From assembly GCA_027063325.1 (NCBI GenBank), contig JAMOSA010000236.1, forward strand, positions 1 to 7,703: a stretch of 7,703 bases of DNA. The letters are read 5' to 3'. Source of the DNA: Campylobacteraceae bacterium. GTDB lineage: Bacteria; Campylobacterota; Campylobacteria; Campylobacterales; Sulfurovaceae. This document shows positions 1-6,254 of the stretch, one piece after another (the stretch's first letter is position 1; every line of letters begins with the position of its first letter). The notes under the pieces are model-generated. The model had not been told where the DNA came from. It worked only from the letters and a program-made list of their open reading frames with translations, and ran no database searches. The translations under genes were made by a program, and so were the position numbers.

Positions 1-825
1 GGACACTCTTCATCAATTTTGCAAAGATATAAACATTTGTCAATAATTGGTATAGATAGAGATACTACAGCACTCAACTTTAGCAAAGAGAGACTAAAGG
101 AGTATAAAAACAGAGTAGAGTTAATCAAAGGAAGCTTTTCTGAAAAACTGCCAGAACTATTGCAAAGTAACAGTGATATAGTAGGTGTATTGGCAGATTT
201 TGGAGTATCTTCATTACAACTTGATCAAAAGGAGAGAGGTTTTTCGTTTGATAGTGATACTCTTGATATGAGAATGGACAAAGATGCTCCTTTGAGTGCA
301 TATGATGTAGTCAATTCATACTCTCAAGAGAGATTGAGTTATATATTCAAAAAATATGGAGAAATCCCAAACAGTGATCAAATTGCCAAAAAAATCATAG
401 AATACAGAGCAAAAAAGAGTATTGAGAGTGCAAAAGAGTTACAAGATATACTTAAGCCCTATCTAAGAAGTAAAACCAAAATACATCCTGCAACACTCCT
501 TTTTCAAGCTATCAGAATAGAAGTTAATGATGAATTAGGAGAGATAGAGAGATTGTTGGAAGTACTCTACAATAATCCTTTAAAAGGTGGTGTAGTATCT
601 TTGATTACATTTCACTCACTAGAAGATAGACTTGTAAAAAATGCTTTTAGAGAGTGGGCAAAGAGTTGTATCTGCCCAAAAGAGGCTATAAGATGTAACT
701 GTGGCAATAATCACTCGCTTGGTAAACCTATAAACAAAAAACCAATTACTGCCACACTACAAGAGTTGAAAAAAAACAGTAGAAGCAGAAGTGCAAAACT
801 CAGAAGTTTTAGATTTAAGGAGTAG
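1..825 (+). CDS. rsmH: 16S rRNA (cytosine(1402)-N(4))-methyltransferase RsmH, 5'-truncated
   Basis: RsmH uses S-adenosylmethionine to methylate N4 of C1402 in the decoding centre of 16S rRNA, in the cytoplasm. The reading frame is open from base 1, and the first visible residues (GHS) are the tail of the family's Gly-rich SAM motif (GGHS), so about 30 N-terminal residues lie outside the window; the internal TTG at 19 is not the start. Of the 274 visible residues, IGIDRD (16-21) is the second SAM-site strand, DFGVSS (from 66) with the following QLD and RGFSF is the family signature, the HPAT...RIEVNDEL block starts near 162, and HSLEDR lies at 205-210. A C-x-C...C-x-C cluster (223, 225, 232, 234) precedes the basic tail ending SAKLRSFRF. 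The length fits the usual ~310 residues. No ftsL or other dcw-cluster gene follows, in contrast to the mraZ-rsmH-ftsL order of many bacteria. Confidence 0.96.
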   Translation, partial: GHSSSILQRYKHLSIIGIDRDTTALNFSKERLKEYKNRVELIKGSFSEKLPELLQSNSDIVGVLADFGVSSLQLDQKERGFSFDSDTLDMRMDKDAPLSAYDVVNSYSQERLSYIFKKYGEIPNSDQIAKKIIEYRAKKSIESAKELQDILKPYLRSKTKIHPATLLFQAIRIEVNDELGEIERLLEVLYNNPLKGGVVSLITFHSLEDRLVKNAFREWAKSCICPKEAIRCNCGNNHSLGKPINKKPITATLQELKKNSRSRSAKLRSFRFKE

Positions 826-943
826 TTTTCCAATAAAGAGTTTGTATTATAAAATAATTATAAGAATAATATTTAATAGGTGGTAGCAATAATATCAAAA
901 AAAGCTGAAACTAAGTTTTATTTTTAAATAAGCAACCTTTCGG

Positions 944-950
944 TATAAAT
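944..950 (+). promoter_or_regulatory. probable hsrA promoter (-10 box)
   Basis: TATAAAT sits behind a T-rich tract (916-925), the usual look of Campylobacterota housekeeping promoters, which often lack a clear -35 box. Transcription would begin near 956-957, giving an ~80-nt leader that starts almost exactly at the hairpin 959-1008. A near-palindrome TTATTT-TT-AAATAA (918-931) lies where a -35 box would be and could be an operator; HsrA orthologues are reported to bind their own promoter, but no site is proven here. Position inferred by eye. Confidence 0.5.
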
Positions 951-958
951 TCGCTATG

Positions 959-1008
959 AAATGGGATAGAGTGAGTATATATCATAATATGCTCATTTTT
1001 TCCCATTT
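959..1008 (+). promoter_or_regulatory. long 5'-leader RNA hairpin upstream of hsrA
   Basis: Bases 959-980 pair with 987-1008 around a 6-nt loop (981-986). Of 22 positions, 21 pair: 18 Watson-Crick, three G-U wobbles (969/998, 971/996, 976/991) and one T/T mismatch (967/1000). The outer arm is AAATGGGA against TCCCATTT. The wobbles imply pairing in the + strand RNA rather than a DNA palindrome. It starts 2-3 nt after the predicted transcription start and ends 22 nt before the AGGA of hsrA, so it leaves the ribosome site free. No U-run follows the right arm, so it is not a normal terminator. Likely roles are 5'-end protection of the mRNA or a regulated leader; both are inference. Confidence 0.75.
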
Positions 1009-1029
1009 AAATCTATATTTGGATGAAGT

Positions 1030-1033
1030 AGGA
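1030..1033 (+). promoter_or_regulatory. ribosome binding site of hsrA
   Basis: AGGA lies 3 nt before ATG 1037. It supports this start over the in-frame ATG at 956, which has no Shine-Dalgarno sequence, would be translated from the predicted mRNA 5' end, and would read through the hairpin. HsrA proteins begin M-R-(I/V)-L, as here. Confidence 0.7.
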
Positions 1034-1036
1034 ACA

Positions 1037-1696
1037 ATGAGAATATTAACCGTAGGATTTGATGAAGAGTTCTCTAAAGAGGTGGAAAAAGAGATAGAGA
1101 AGTACTTTATCTGTATCGTAGATAGTGCCAGAGATTTGTATGATGCTAGTAATTTTACCTACTTTAGACACTATGAGTTGATAATCATTGTAGATGAGGG
1201 TGTTAAATTCTCTCTTGAGAGATATATCAACAGTGTAAAAGCCAAAAAGAAAGAGACGAAAATAATTATGCTCACAAAGAGTAGTGAGAATCAAAAAATG
1301 TTTTTCTCTTTGGGTGCTGATGATGTTATATATTCACATATCAATGAAGCAGATTTAATAGCTGCTAGAGTTTTGGCAAATATGAGAAATCTATATGGTA
1401 CAAAGATAGATATAGGAAAACTATGTATAGATATTGCCAATAAAAAGATAGAGTATGATGACAAAATTGTATCTCTCAATGGTAAAACATTTGATATTTT
1501 AGCATATTTGGCTTTGAGGAAACAGAGGGTTTTTAGCAAAGATGAAATAATCAATGCACTTTGGGAAGAGCCGGAGTATGTCAGTGACAATACTGTAGAG
1601 GTAGCTATTAACCAAATAAGAAAGAGATTAAAGAGTATTTTGGGATTTCAGGTAATCCATACAGTACGCAGAAGGGGTTACAAATTTTCATACTAA
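1037..1696 (+). CDS. hsrA: HsrA-type orphan response regulator (OmpR/PhoB family, atypical receiver)
   Basis: A 219-residue transcription factor with a receiver-like domain (about 1-118) and an OmpR-type winged helix (about 125-218). The C-terminal half closely follows HP1043/Cj0355: LWEEPE (175-180), TVEVAINQIRKRL (186-198, recognition helix) and TVRRRGYKF (209-217, wing). In H. pylori this protein is an essential, phosphorylation-independent regulator of housekeeping genes, without a partner kinase. The receiver cannot be phosphorylated in the usual way: the acidic pair after strand 1 is G7/F8, the phospho-acceptor position is V52 (D53 is one place later) and the usual K-P after strand 5 is S100/H101. 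The switch threonine T80 remains. No histidine kinase gene is adjacent. The gene has its own probable promoter and a structured leader, and is followed after 19 nt by the 1716-2804 gene, probably co-transcribed. Confidence 0.93.
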   Translation: MRILTVGFDEEFSKEVEKEIEKYFICIVDSARDLYDASNFTYFRHYELIIIVDEGVKFSLERYINSVKAKKKETKIIMLTKSSENQKMFFSLGADDVIYSHINEADLIAARVLANMRNLYGTKIDIGKLCIDIANKKIEYDDKIVSLNGKTFDILAYLALRKQRVFSKDEIINALWEEPEYVSDNTVEVAINQIRKRLKSILGFQVIHTVRRRGYKFSY

Positions 1697-1715
1697 TAAC
1701 AGTACAGGATAATTT

Positions 1716-2804
1716 ATGGCACAACATTTACATTTGATAGCAGTAGATGAGAGTGCCTCATCAATACTCAAAGTAACTCCAGTTACTGCCGGAATGAAAA
1801 GAACTACCACTTATGGAAAACCGGCATCAGTCTCAATGGCTCTAAAGACAAAAAATATCCCTGTAATAGTATCTGTTGATGTAGATGAAAATATCATAAA
1901 TAGTATAAAAAGAGTATCTTTAAAAAGAGAGAATATTATTTTTATATATCCAGGCAGTGACGAAGCCAATAGATTGACAGCTGAATTATTGAATGAGTCT
2001 GTAATATTGATACCAGCAGTTGTAGATACACTCAAAGCAGTTGCTATATCAAATAGTGTATCTTCACTGGAAAAATTTATATCTGTACAAAAAAGCAATG
2101 AGATAGTATCAGAAGATTTTACAATTGAGAATTTTTTAAAACCGGGTTACTACTATACATTTTTTGAGAGTGACGGCAAGAATATAAAAGAGGCTACTGT
2201 AAGATTTGTACGCAGATACTGGGAGATAGGCAGTGCAACACAAATAGCCCTGATGATAGAGACCTCCCAATCAAAATCTCTTATGGATATAGTAGAGACT
2301 ATAGAGGTGATAGAGTCTCGTACAGATATACATACAACTTTGCACTATAGAACAAAACACAATTCCGGACTTGGCAGTATTACAAGGCTTACTGCACTGA
2401 CTGCTAGATATTTGCCTCCTGGAAACAGTATCCAAAAGATGCTTGAGAAAGAGAGTAGTTATTTGGTAAAGTTGACAATTATTGCCCAAGAGGTATATAA
2501 TAACCATATCACTCCGATTCAGGCTGAAAATCTCTGTTTTGATAATGGTTTGGCATATGAGGATCTGAATATAATATACAAAGTTATATACTCCATACCT
2601 CAAAGTTGCGCTTTACTTATAAGAAAATTAAAAGAGACAAAAGATGATAAGCCAAAGCAGATTGAAGCTATTGCATATGCTTTGATAGAGGGTGATATAG
2701 ATATATCTATTATAGAAGAGTTAACACTAACTTATGAATTGAATATAGATGAAGTTTTGGAAAAAACAAAAATTTTAATAGAAGATACAAAAGAGTCTTC
2801 ATAA
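1716..2804 (+). CDS. uncharacterised protein, possibly a degenerate FtsZ/tubulin-like protein
   Basis: I do not recognise a named family. The 362-residue protein is cytosolic: no signal peptide and no membrane segment. ATG 1716 has AGGA at 1706-1709, 6 nt upstream, and the gap to hsrA is 19 nt, which suggests one operon. By eye, residues 134-232 follow the FtsZ C-terminal domain: a DF at 134-135 where FtsZ has the T7-loop DF, then GY at 144-145, a helix around 157-168, a strand at 177-181 (IALMI), S-L-x-D-x-x-E-T at 188-195, and LG...R-x-TALTA at 219-230 where FtsZ has L...RVTVVATG. Residues 25-34 (AGM then KRTTTYG) align without gaps with FtsZ AGM-GGGTGTG, but the glycine signature is gone, and about 80 residues expected before it are missing. 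Residues 240-362 look all-helical and acidic at the end, unlike the FtsZ tail. The gene is real; the FtsZ relation is inference. Confidence 0.7.
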   Translation: MAQHLHLIAVDESASSILKVTPVTAGMKRTTTYGKPASVSMALKTKNIPVIVSVDVDENIINSIKRVSLKRENIIFIYPGSDEANRLTAELLNESVILIPAVVDTLKAVAISNSVSSLEKFISVQKSNEIVSEDFTIENFLKPGYYYTFFESDGKNIKEATVRFVRRYWEIGSATQIALMIETSQSKSLMDIVETIEVIESRTDIHTTLHYRTKHNSGLGSITRLTALTARYLPPGNSIQKMLEKESSYLVKLTIIAQEVYNNHITPIQAENLCFDNGLAYEDLNIIYKVIYSIPQSCALLIRKLKETKDDKPKQIEAIAYALIEGDIDISIIEELTLTYELNIDEVLEKTKILIEDTKESS

Positions 2805-2827
2805 ACAAATATATACTTCACAAACAA

Positions 2828-2833
2828 TATAAT
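2828..2833 (+). promoter_or_regulatory. possible helicase-gene promoter (-10 box)
   Basis: TATAAT lies in the 106-nt gap between the FtsZ-like gene and the helicase gene, about 78 nt before the helicase start. No -35 box is evident and the region is AT-rich enough for chance matches (another candidate, TATACT, lies at 2844-2849). The gap length and absence of an obvious terminator leave read-through from the hsrA operon possible. Confidence 0.3.
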
Positions 2834-2898
2834 CTGCACATCTTATACTTTTAATATATGATATTGCTCTATTTGGTACTGTTTTGTGGGGTTTAATT

Positions 2899-2903
2899 AG
2901 GAG
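2899..2903 (+). promoter_or_regulatory. ribosome binding site of the SUV3-like helicase
   Basis: AGGAG with 7-nt spacing to ATG 2911 is the best Shine-Dalgarno match in the window. It fixes the start at 2911 rather than the in-frame TTG at 2884, which would add nine residues and would put this AGGAG inside the coding region. Confidence 0.8.
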
Positions 2904-2910
2904 ATATAAT

Positions 2911-5688
2911 ATGGCAAAAAAGAAGAGAAAACATTTTATAAAATTAAATAATAAAATAAGAACACTTTTTAATGGAGAACCATTTGATGAAGCTGTAACA
3001 AAGCTTGATTACAATCTATTGTTGCAACTTGCAATGCTTGTTGAAGATAATTGCAAAGAGTTACAAAGAGAGGATTTGATTCGTCTGCTAAGAAGAGTAT
3101 GGAGTGAGGGTGAATATACATATAGAAAAGTTATAGTAGATTATCTACTCTCTTTGCAAAAGAGTAAAAGCAGAAAACTTAACAAAGACAAAGCAAAAGA
3201 GATTTCAAAACTACTTGATGATATAGAATTGACAACACAAGAGAAAAATATATTGATTGAGGAGTTTTTGGAGTACTCATCTTTGATTACAAAAGAGAAA
3301 CTACTAAACAAATTGCAATATATAAGACTAAAAAATAAAATTGGCAATATAGAGAGTATAACAGGGGTTCATATAAATAGCTTGAATCAAATAGAGTTTA
3401 TACACACATTTAATTTTCATTTTCCAAACTCTTTGGTAAAAAAGGATCTGCTTGTAACAGGCAAAGAGATAGACACAAAACTGTTTGAAAATGAGAGTAG
3501 GGCAAAAGAGTATATAAAGACTCTCAAAATCAAAGCTATTGAACAAAAAGAGCAAGAGATAAAAGAGTTTGTAGAGAATATTAAAAACAATAGATATATA
3601 TCATACAAAATTGCCCAAAAAGCTATTGAAAATATGCCAATAGATAGTAAACTTTATCAGATACCACTTGAGTTTGATACCGTAGAATCTATTATCAAAA
3701 ATATTGACAAGAGTCTATATCTGAGCCAAAGCAGTGATCACTATATCATACACAGCCAGGAGTTTTATGATATAGAGGGTGAGAGTGTAGAGTATCTCAT
3801 ATCACTATCTTATGAAAAGCAAAAGATATATAATACTATATGGAGAAATAGTGATTTTACGATTATTTCTGATAAAGAGTCTCAAAAAGAGGAGTTACAA
3901 AAGAGATTCAAATCAGATTTGGAACAATTATATCAAAGAGTGTTGGAACAGGCAAAAGAACTTGATATACCAGATAATGAGATAGCAAAATTTATTAATG
4001 ATTTTTTGATCCCCCAACTGCAAGCTTCAAAGAATTTAAAAATCAAAGAAAAAACAAAAAAGAGAATACTCTACCACTTTTTTGAATATATAAGACCACT
4101 CAAAGAGAAAAAACTAAAAGAGGATCTTTTGGCAAAGAGTATCAGGGACTTTAAACTATTGTTTCCAACAGCAAGAAGATTAAAACGCAAAATTATCTTT
4201 CATGCAGGACCAACCAATAGTGGAAAGACATATCAGGCTATGCAAAGATTAAAGAGTGCAGATACAGGCTACTACCTTGCTCCTCTTAGGCTACTTGCTC
4301 TTGAGGGGTATGAAAATCTAAAAAATAGTGGAGTAGCTACATCACTAATTACAGGTGAAGAGGAGATAATTGATGAAGACTCTACCCACATAAGCTCTAC
4401 TATAGAGATGCTAAATAGTGAAGTAGAGGTTGATGTATGTGTAATTGATGAGATACAGATGATTGCAGACAGAGACAGAGGCTGGGCATGGGCAAATGCT
4501 CTAATAGGAGCTCCTGCAAAAGAGGTGATAGTTACAGGCTCAAGTGATGCAATTGAAGCTATCAAAGAGGTGTGTGAGTATTTGGGTGAAGAGTTGGAGA
4601 TAAAAGAGTTTGTGAGGATGAATCCACTAAAGGTACTGCCAAAACCAACTCCTATTAAAAAGATAAAAAAAGGGAGTGCAGTAGTAGCTTTTTCACGCAA
4701 AGAGGTACTCAAACTAAAACAGCAATTATCAAAAGAGTATAAAGTATCTGTAGTATATGGCAATCTTTCACCAGAAGTCAGAAGAGAAGAGGCAAGTAGA
4801 TTTAGAGATGGCAAGAGTGATATATTGGTGGCTACTGATGCAATTGCTATGGGTTTGAATCTGCCAATCAAAGAGATTTTATTTGCAAGAGCAGATAAAT
4901 TTGATGGCTTAAAAAGCAGAGAATTAACCCCTGCAGAGGTACTGCAAATAGCAGGTAGAGCAGGAAGATATGGTATATATGAAGATGGTTATGTAGGAGC
5001 TTTGGATGCTCATACACTAAAGGTTATTGAATCAAAGTTTAATACCCCACTGCCTGATATAAAACTGCCATTTAGTGTAATGGCTTCATTAGAGCATGTT
5101 ATATTGATAGGTGAAATCATACAAAGTGACAAGCTATTAGAGATTTTAGAATTTTTTGCCCAAAATATGGAGTTTGAAGGTCCATTTGAAGCAGCAAACA
5201 TAGATTCAATGCTTGAAGTTGCAAAAGTTGTAGATGATTATGATTTGGATCTTAGATCAAGATACTTTCTAGCTTGTGCTCCTGTGAGTATAAATTCACC
5301 ATATCTTGAATCTGTATTTCATAGATACCTAAAGCAGATGCAAAAGGGTGAAAAAGTCAGATATATACCTCCGCGTTCATTGCCAAAATATGCTCATACA
5401 AATGAAGAGTTGTTAAATGCAGAAGATAGAGTAAAGGAGGTATCACTCTATCTGTGGCTATCTTTCAAATTTAAAGAGCAGTTTTTAGATACTGAACTTG
5501 CAAAAAATTCACGAGATATGCTAAATCAATTTATAGAGAGATCTCTAAAAAGAGGCAACTTTGTAAAGCAGTGTAGAAAATGTGGCAAAATGCTTGATTT
5601 TAGTTACAAATTTAGTATTTGTGATAATTGTTTTAAAAGAAGTAGAGCAAACAGTAAAAGAGGAGAGAGGGATAAATATAAAAAGTAG
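2911..5688 (+). CDS. SUV3-like DExH-box RNA helicase with C-terminal zinc motif
   Basis: An ATP-dependent RNA helicase of 925 residues resembling mitochondrial SUV3, which with PNPase unwinds and degrades RNA; the bacterial partner is unknown here. Motif I GPTNSGKT is at 433-440, preceded by RKIIFHA as in SUV3; motif Ia APLRLLALE follows; an ITGEE block; motif II DEIQ at 513-516 (DExH/Q type, then RGWAWANAL as in SUV3); motif III region TGSSD; motif V ATDAIAMGLNLP from 641; motif VI QIAGRAGR at 679-686. The SUV3 C-terminal helical region follows (from about 713), with the Suv3_C-like VKEVSLYLWLSFKF near 841-854. The end carries C888-x2-C891...C904-x2-C907, a probable zinc ribbon, and a Lys/Arg-rich tail. 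Residues 1 to about 350 are Lys/Glu-rich and helical with no domain I recognise; about 350-430 resembles the helical lead-in of SUV3. No signal peptide. The neighbours do not define its RNA target. Confidence 0.92.
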   Translation: MAKKKRKHFIKLNNKIRTLFNGEPFDEAVTKLDYNLLLQLAMLVEDNCKELQREDLIRLLRRVWSEGEYTYRKVIVDYLLSLQKSKSRKLNKDKAKEISKLLDDIELTTQEKNILIEEFLEYSSLITKEKLLNKLQYIRLKNKIGNIESITGVHINSLNQIEFIHTFNFHFPNSLVKKDLLVTGKEIDTKLFENESRAKEYIKTLKIKAIEQKEQEIKEFVENIKNNRYISYKIAQKAIENMPIDSKLYQIPLEFDTVESIIKNIDKSLYLSQSSDHYIIHSQEFYDIEGESVEYLISLSYEKQKIYNTIWRNSDFTIISDKESQKEELQKRFKSDLEQLYQRVLEQAKELDIPDNEIAKFINDFLIPQLQASKNLKIKEKTKKRILYHFFEYIRPLKEKKLKEDLLAKSIRDFKLLFPTARRLKRKIIFHAGPTNSGKTYQAMQRLKSADTGYYLAPLRLLALEGYENLKNSGVATSLITGEEEIIDEDSTHISSTIEMLNSEVEVDVCVIDEIQMIADRDRGWAWANALIGAPAKEVIVTGSSDAIEAIKEVCEYLGEELEIKEFVRMNPLKVLPKPTPIKKIKKGSAVVAFSRKEVLKLKQQLSKEYKVSVVYGNLSPEVRREEASRFRDGKSDILVATDAIAMGLNLPIKEILFARADKFDGLKSRELTPAEVLQIAGRAGRYGIYEDGYVGALDAHTLKVIESKFNTPLPDIKLPFSVMASLEHVILIGEIIQSDKLLEILEFFAQNMEFEGPFEAANIDSMLEVAKVVDDYDLDLRSRYFLACAPVSINSPYLESVFHRYLKQMQKGEKVRYIPPRSLPKYAHTNEELLNAEDRVKEVSLYLWLSFKFKEQFLDTELAKNSRDMLNQFIERSLKRGNFVKQCRKCGKMLDFSYKFSICDNCFKRSRANSKRGERDKYKK

Positions 5689-5703
5689 CTTGTTTTTAAA
5701 ATG

Positions 5704-5721
5704 TTTGATACTCTTTGATAC
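5704..5721 (+). repeat. tandem direct repeat TTTGATAC, 10-nt period
   Basis: TTTGATAC occurs at 5704-5711 and again at 5714-5721, and the 10-nt units TTTGATACTC and TTTGATACAC differ at one base. Half-sites one helical turn apart are typical of OmpR-family binding sites, and an OmpR-family regulator (HsrA) is encoded in the same window. The link is inference; two copies in AT-rich DNA could be chance. Confidence 0.4.
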
Positions 5722-5743
5722 ACTTTTCATTTATTTTGCATTT

Positions 5744-5755
5744 GTTAATATTAAC
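5744..5755. repeat. 12-bp perfect palindrome, possible operator
   Basis: GTTAATATTAAC is a perfect dyad with no spacer. It lies directly upstream of a candidate -35 box (TTGTTT, 5759-5764) in the intergenic region before the small membrane gene. It consists almost entirely of A and T, so chance is not excluded. Confidence 0.4.
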
Positions 5756-5758
5756 TAT

Positions 5759-5788
5759 TTGTTTATTGATGGTTGATTTATATATACT
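5759..5788 (+). promoter_or_regulatory. possible promoter of the small membrane protein gene
   Basis: TTGTTT (5759-5764), an 18-nt spacer and TATACT (5783-5788) form a plausible sigma-70 promoter. Transcription would start near 5795, giving a leader of about 37 nt to ATG 5832. Identified by eye only. Confidence 0.4.
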
Positions 5789-5819
5789 ACTATTACATCA
5801 TAAAAGTTTCATAAGCTTT

Positions 5820-5824
5820 AGGAG
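5820..5824 (+). promoter_or_regulatory. ribosome binding site of the small membrane protein gene
   Basis: AGGAG with 7-nt spacing to ATG 5832 decides the start. The in-frame TTG at 5715 would add 39 hydrophobic residues but has no Shine-Dalgarno sequence and would include the promoter-like and palindromic elements. Confidence 0.75.
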
Positions 5825-5831
5825 TGTAGGA

Positions 5832-6113
5832 ATGAAGAGAGATTATATGTTTATAACAATGGCAATTTCATTTGTAGTTAGTTTGACTGTGGTAGTAGTA
5901 ATGCAACATTTTGACTCTACACCCCAAAAAGTACCAAAGCATACTGTTAAAAGTGATGCAGTAGTATATAAAAATGCAAAGAGTTGGAGTTTTGATAGCT
6001 TTGTATTAAATAATTTATCTGGCAATAAAACTACTAATGGTTCTAAAAAGGAGTTACCAAAAAGTAAAATAGATATAAATTATAAAACAAAAAACTTAAT
6101 ATCTAGTCTGTAG
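5832..6113 (+). CDS. small single-pass membrane protein of unknown function
   Basis: I do not recognise this 93-residue protein. It begins MKRDYM, followed by one hydrophobic stretch at about 6-24 (FITMAISFVVSLTVVVVM), then a hydrophilic Lys/Ser/Asn-rich tail of about 68 residues. The short positive N-terminus suggests N-in, tail in the periplasm, as an anchored or uncleaved signal-anchor protein; no signal peptidase or lipoprotein cysteine site is evident. The tail has no cysteines, no heptad pattern and no known motif. It is preceded by a good ribosome site and a possible promoter and followed by a weak terminator, so it appears to be its own transcription unit between the helicase gene and dnaE. 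Its composition is like the rest of the window. A small divisome or envelope factor is imaginable but nothing in the sequence shows it. Confidence 0.7.
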   Translation: MKRDYMFITMAISFVVSLTVVVVMQHFDSTPQKVPKHTVKSDAVVYKNAKSWSFDSFVLNNLSGNKTTNGSKKELPKSKIDINYKTKNLISSL

Positions 6114-6125
6114 CTAATATACACT

Positions 6126-6154
6126 CTCTAAAAGCTTTTGGTTAGAGTCTTTTT
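6126..6154 (+). terminator. weak intrinsic terminator after the small membrane gene
   Basis: CTCTAA (6126-6131) pairs with TTAGAG (6142-6147) across a 10-nt loop, followed at once by TCTTTTT. The stem is only 6 bp, with two G-C pairs, so termination may be partial. It begins 12 nt after the stop codon at 6113 and separates that gene from the dnaE promoter region. Confidence 0.5.
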
Positions 6155-6189
6155 ATCTATATAATATACACTGCTTATATCATAAATTT

Positions 6190-6195
6190 TATAAT
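6190..6195 (+). promoter_or_regulatory. probable dnaE promoter (-10 box)
   Basis: A consensus TATAAT preceded by AT-rich sequence, with no strong -35 box. Transcription would begin near 6202, giving a leader of about 53 nt. A second TATAAT at 6160-6165 could act instead or in addition. Confidence 0.5.
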
Positions 6196-6212
6196 CATAC
6201 TCTCAGTACCAC

Positions 6213-6227
6213 TTGGATATTATCCAA
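6213..6227. repeat. 15-bp dyad in the dnaE leader, possible operator
   Basis: TTGGATA-T-TATCCAA is a perfect inverted repeat with 7-bp arms and a single central base. It lies about +12 to +26 relative to the predicted dnaE start of transcription, where a bound repressor could block elongation. As RNA it gives only a 5-bp stem with a 5-nt loop. The right arm is followed by an overlapping second TCCAAT (6228-6233). Confidence 0.55.
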
Positions 6228-6254
6228 TCCAATAACCAAAAATAGAGGTTTCAT

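Noticed and set aside
846..858. Palindrome ATTAT-AAA-ATAAT after rsmH
   Set aside because: Pure A/T low-complexity sequence in an AT-rich gap; no promoter or terminator logic fits it clearly.
956..1036. 27-residue N-terminal extension of hsrA from ATG 956
   Set aside because: It lacks a ribosome site, would start at the predicted transcription start, reads through the long hairpin, and is absent from known HsrA proteins.
2884..2910. Nine-residue extension of the helicase from TTG 2884
   Set aside because: TTG without a Shine-Dalgarno sequence; ATG 2911 has a strong AGGAG at ideal spacing.
4272..4871. 199-residue open frame on the - strand
   Set aside because: Ser/Ile-rich antisense shadow of the helicase core, whose + strand motifs are unmistakable; no ribosome site or family resemblance.
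5679..5698. Stem TAAAAA / TTTTTA across the helicase stop codon as a terminator
   Set aside because: Six A-T pairs with an 8-nt loop and no G-C pairs; too weak and expected by chance in this composition.
5715..5831. Hydrophobic 39-residue extension of the small membrane protein
   Set aside because: TTG start without a ribosome site, overlapping promoter-like DNA; hydrophobicity is expected from T-rich sequence.
6220..6227. TTATCCAA as a DnaA box
   Set aside because: It matches only the first seven bases of TTATCCACA, is a single copy, and is explained by the 15-bp dyad; no origin features are nearby.
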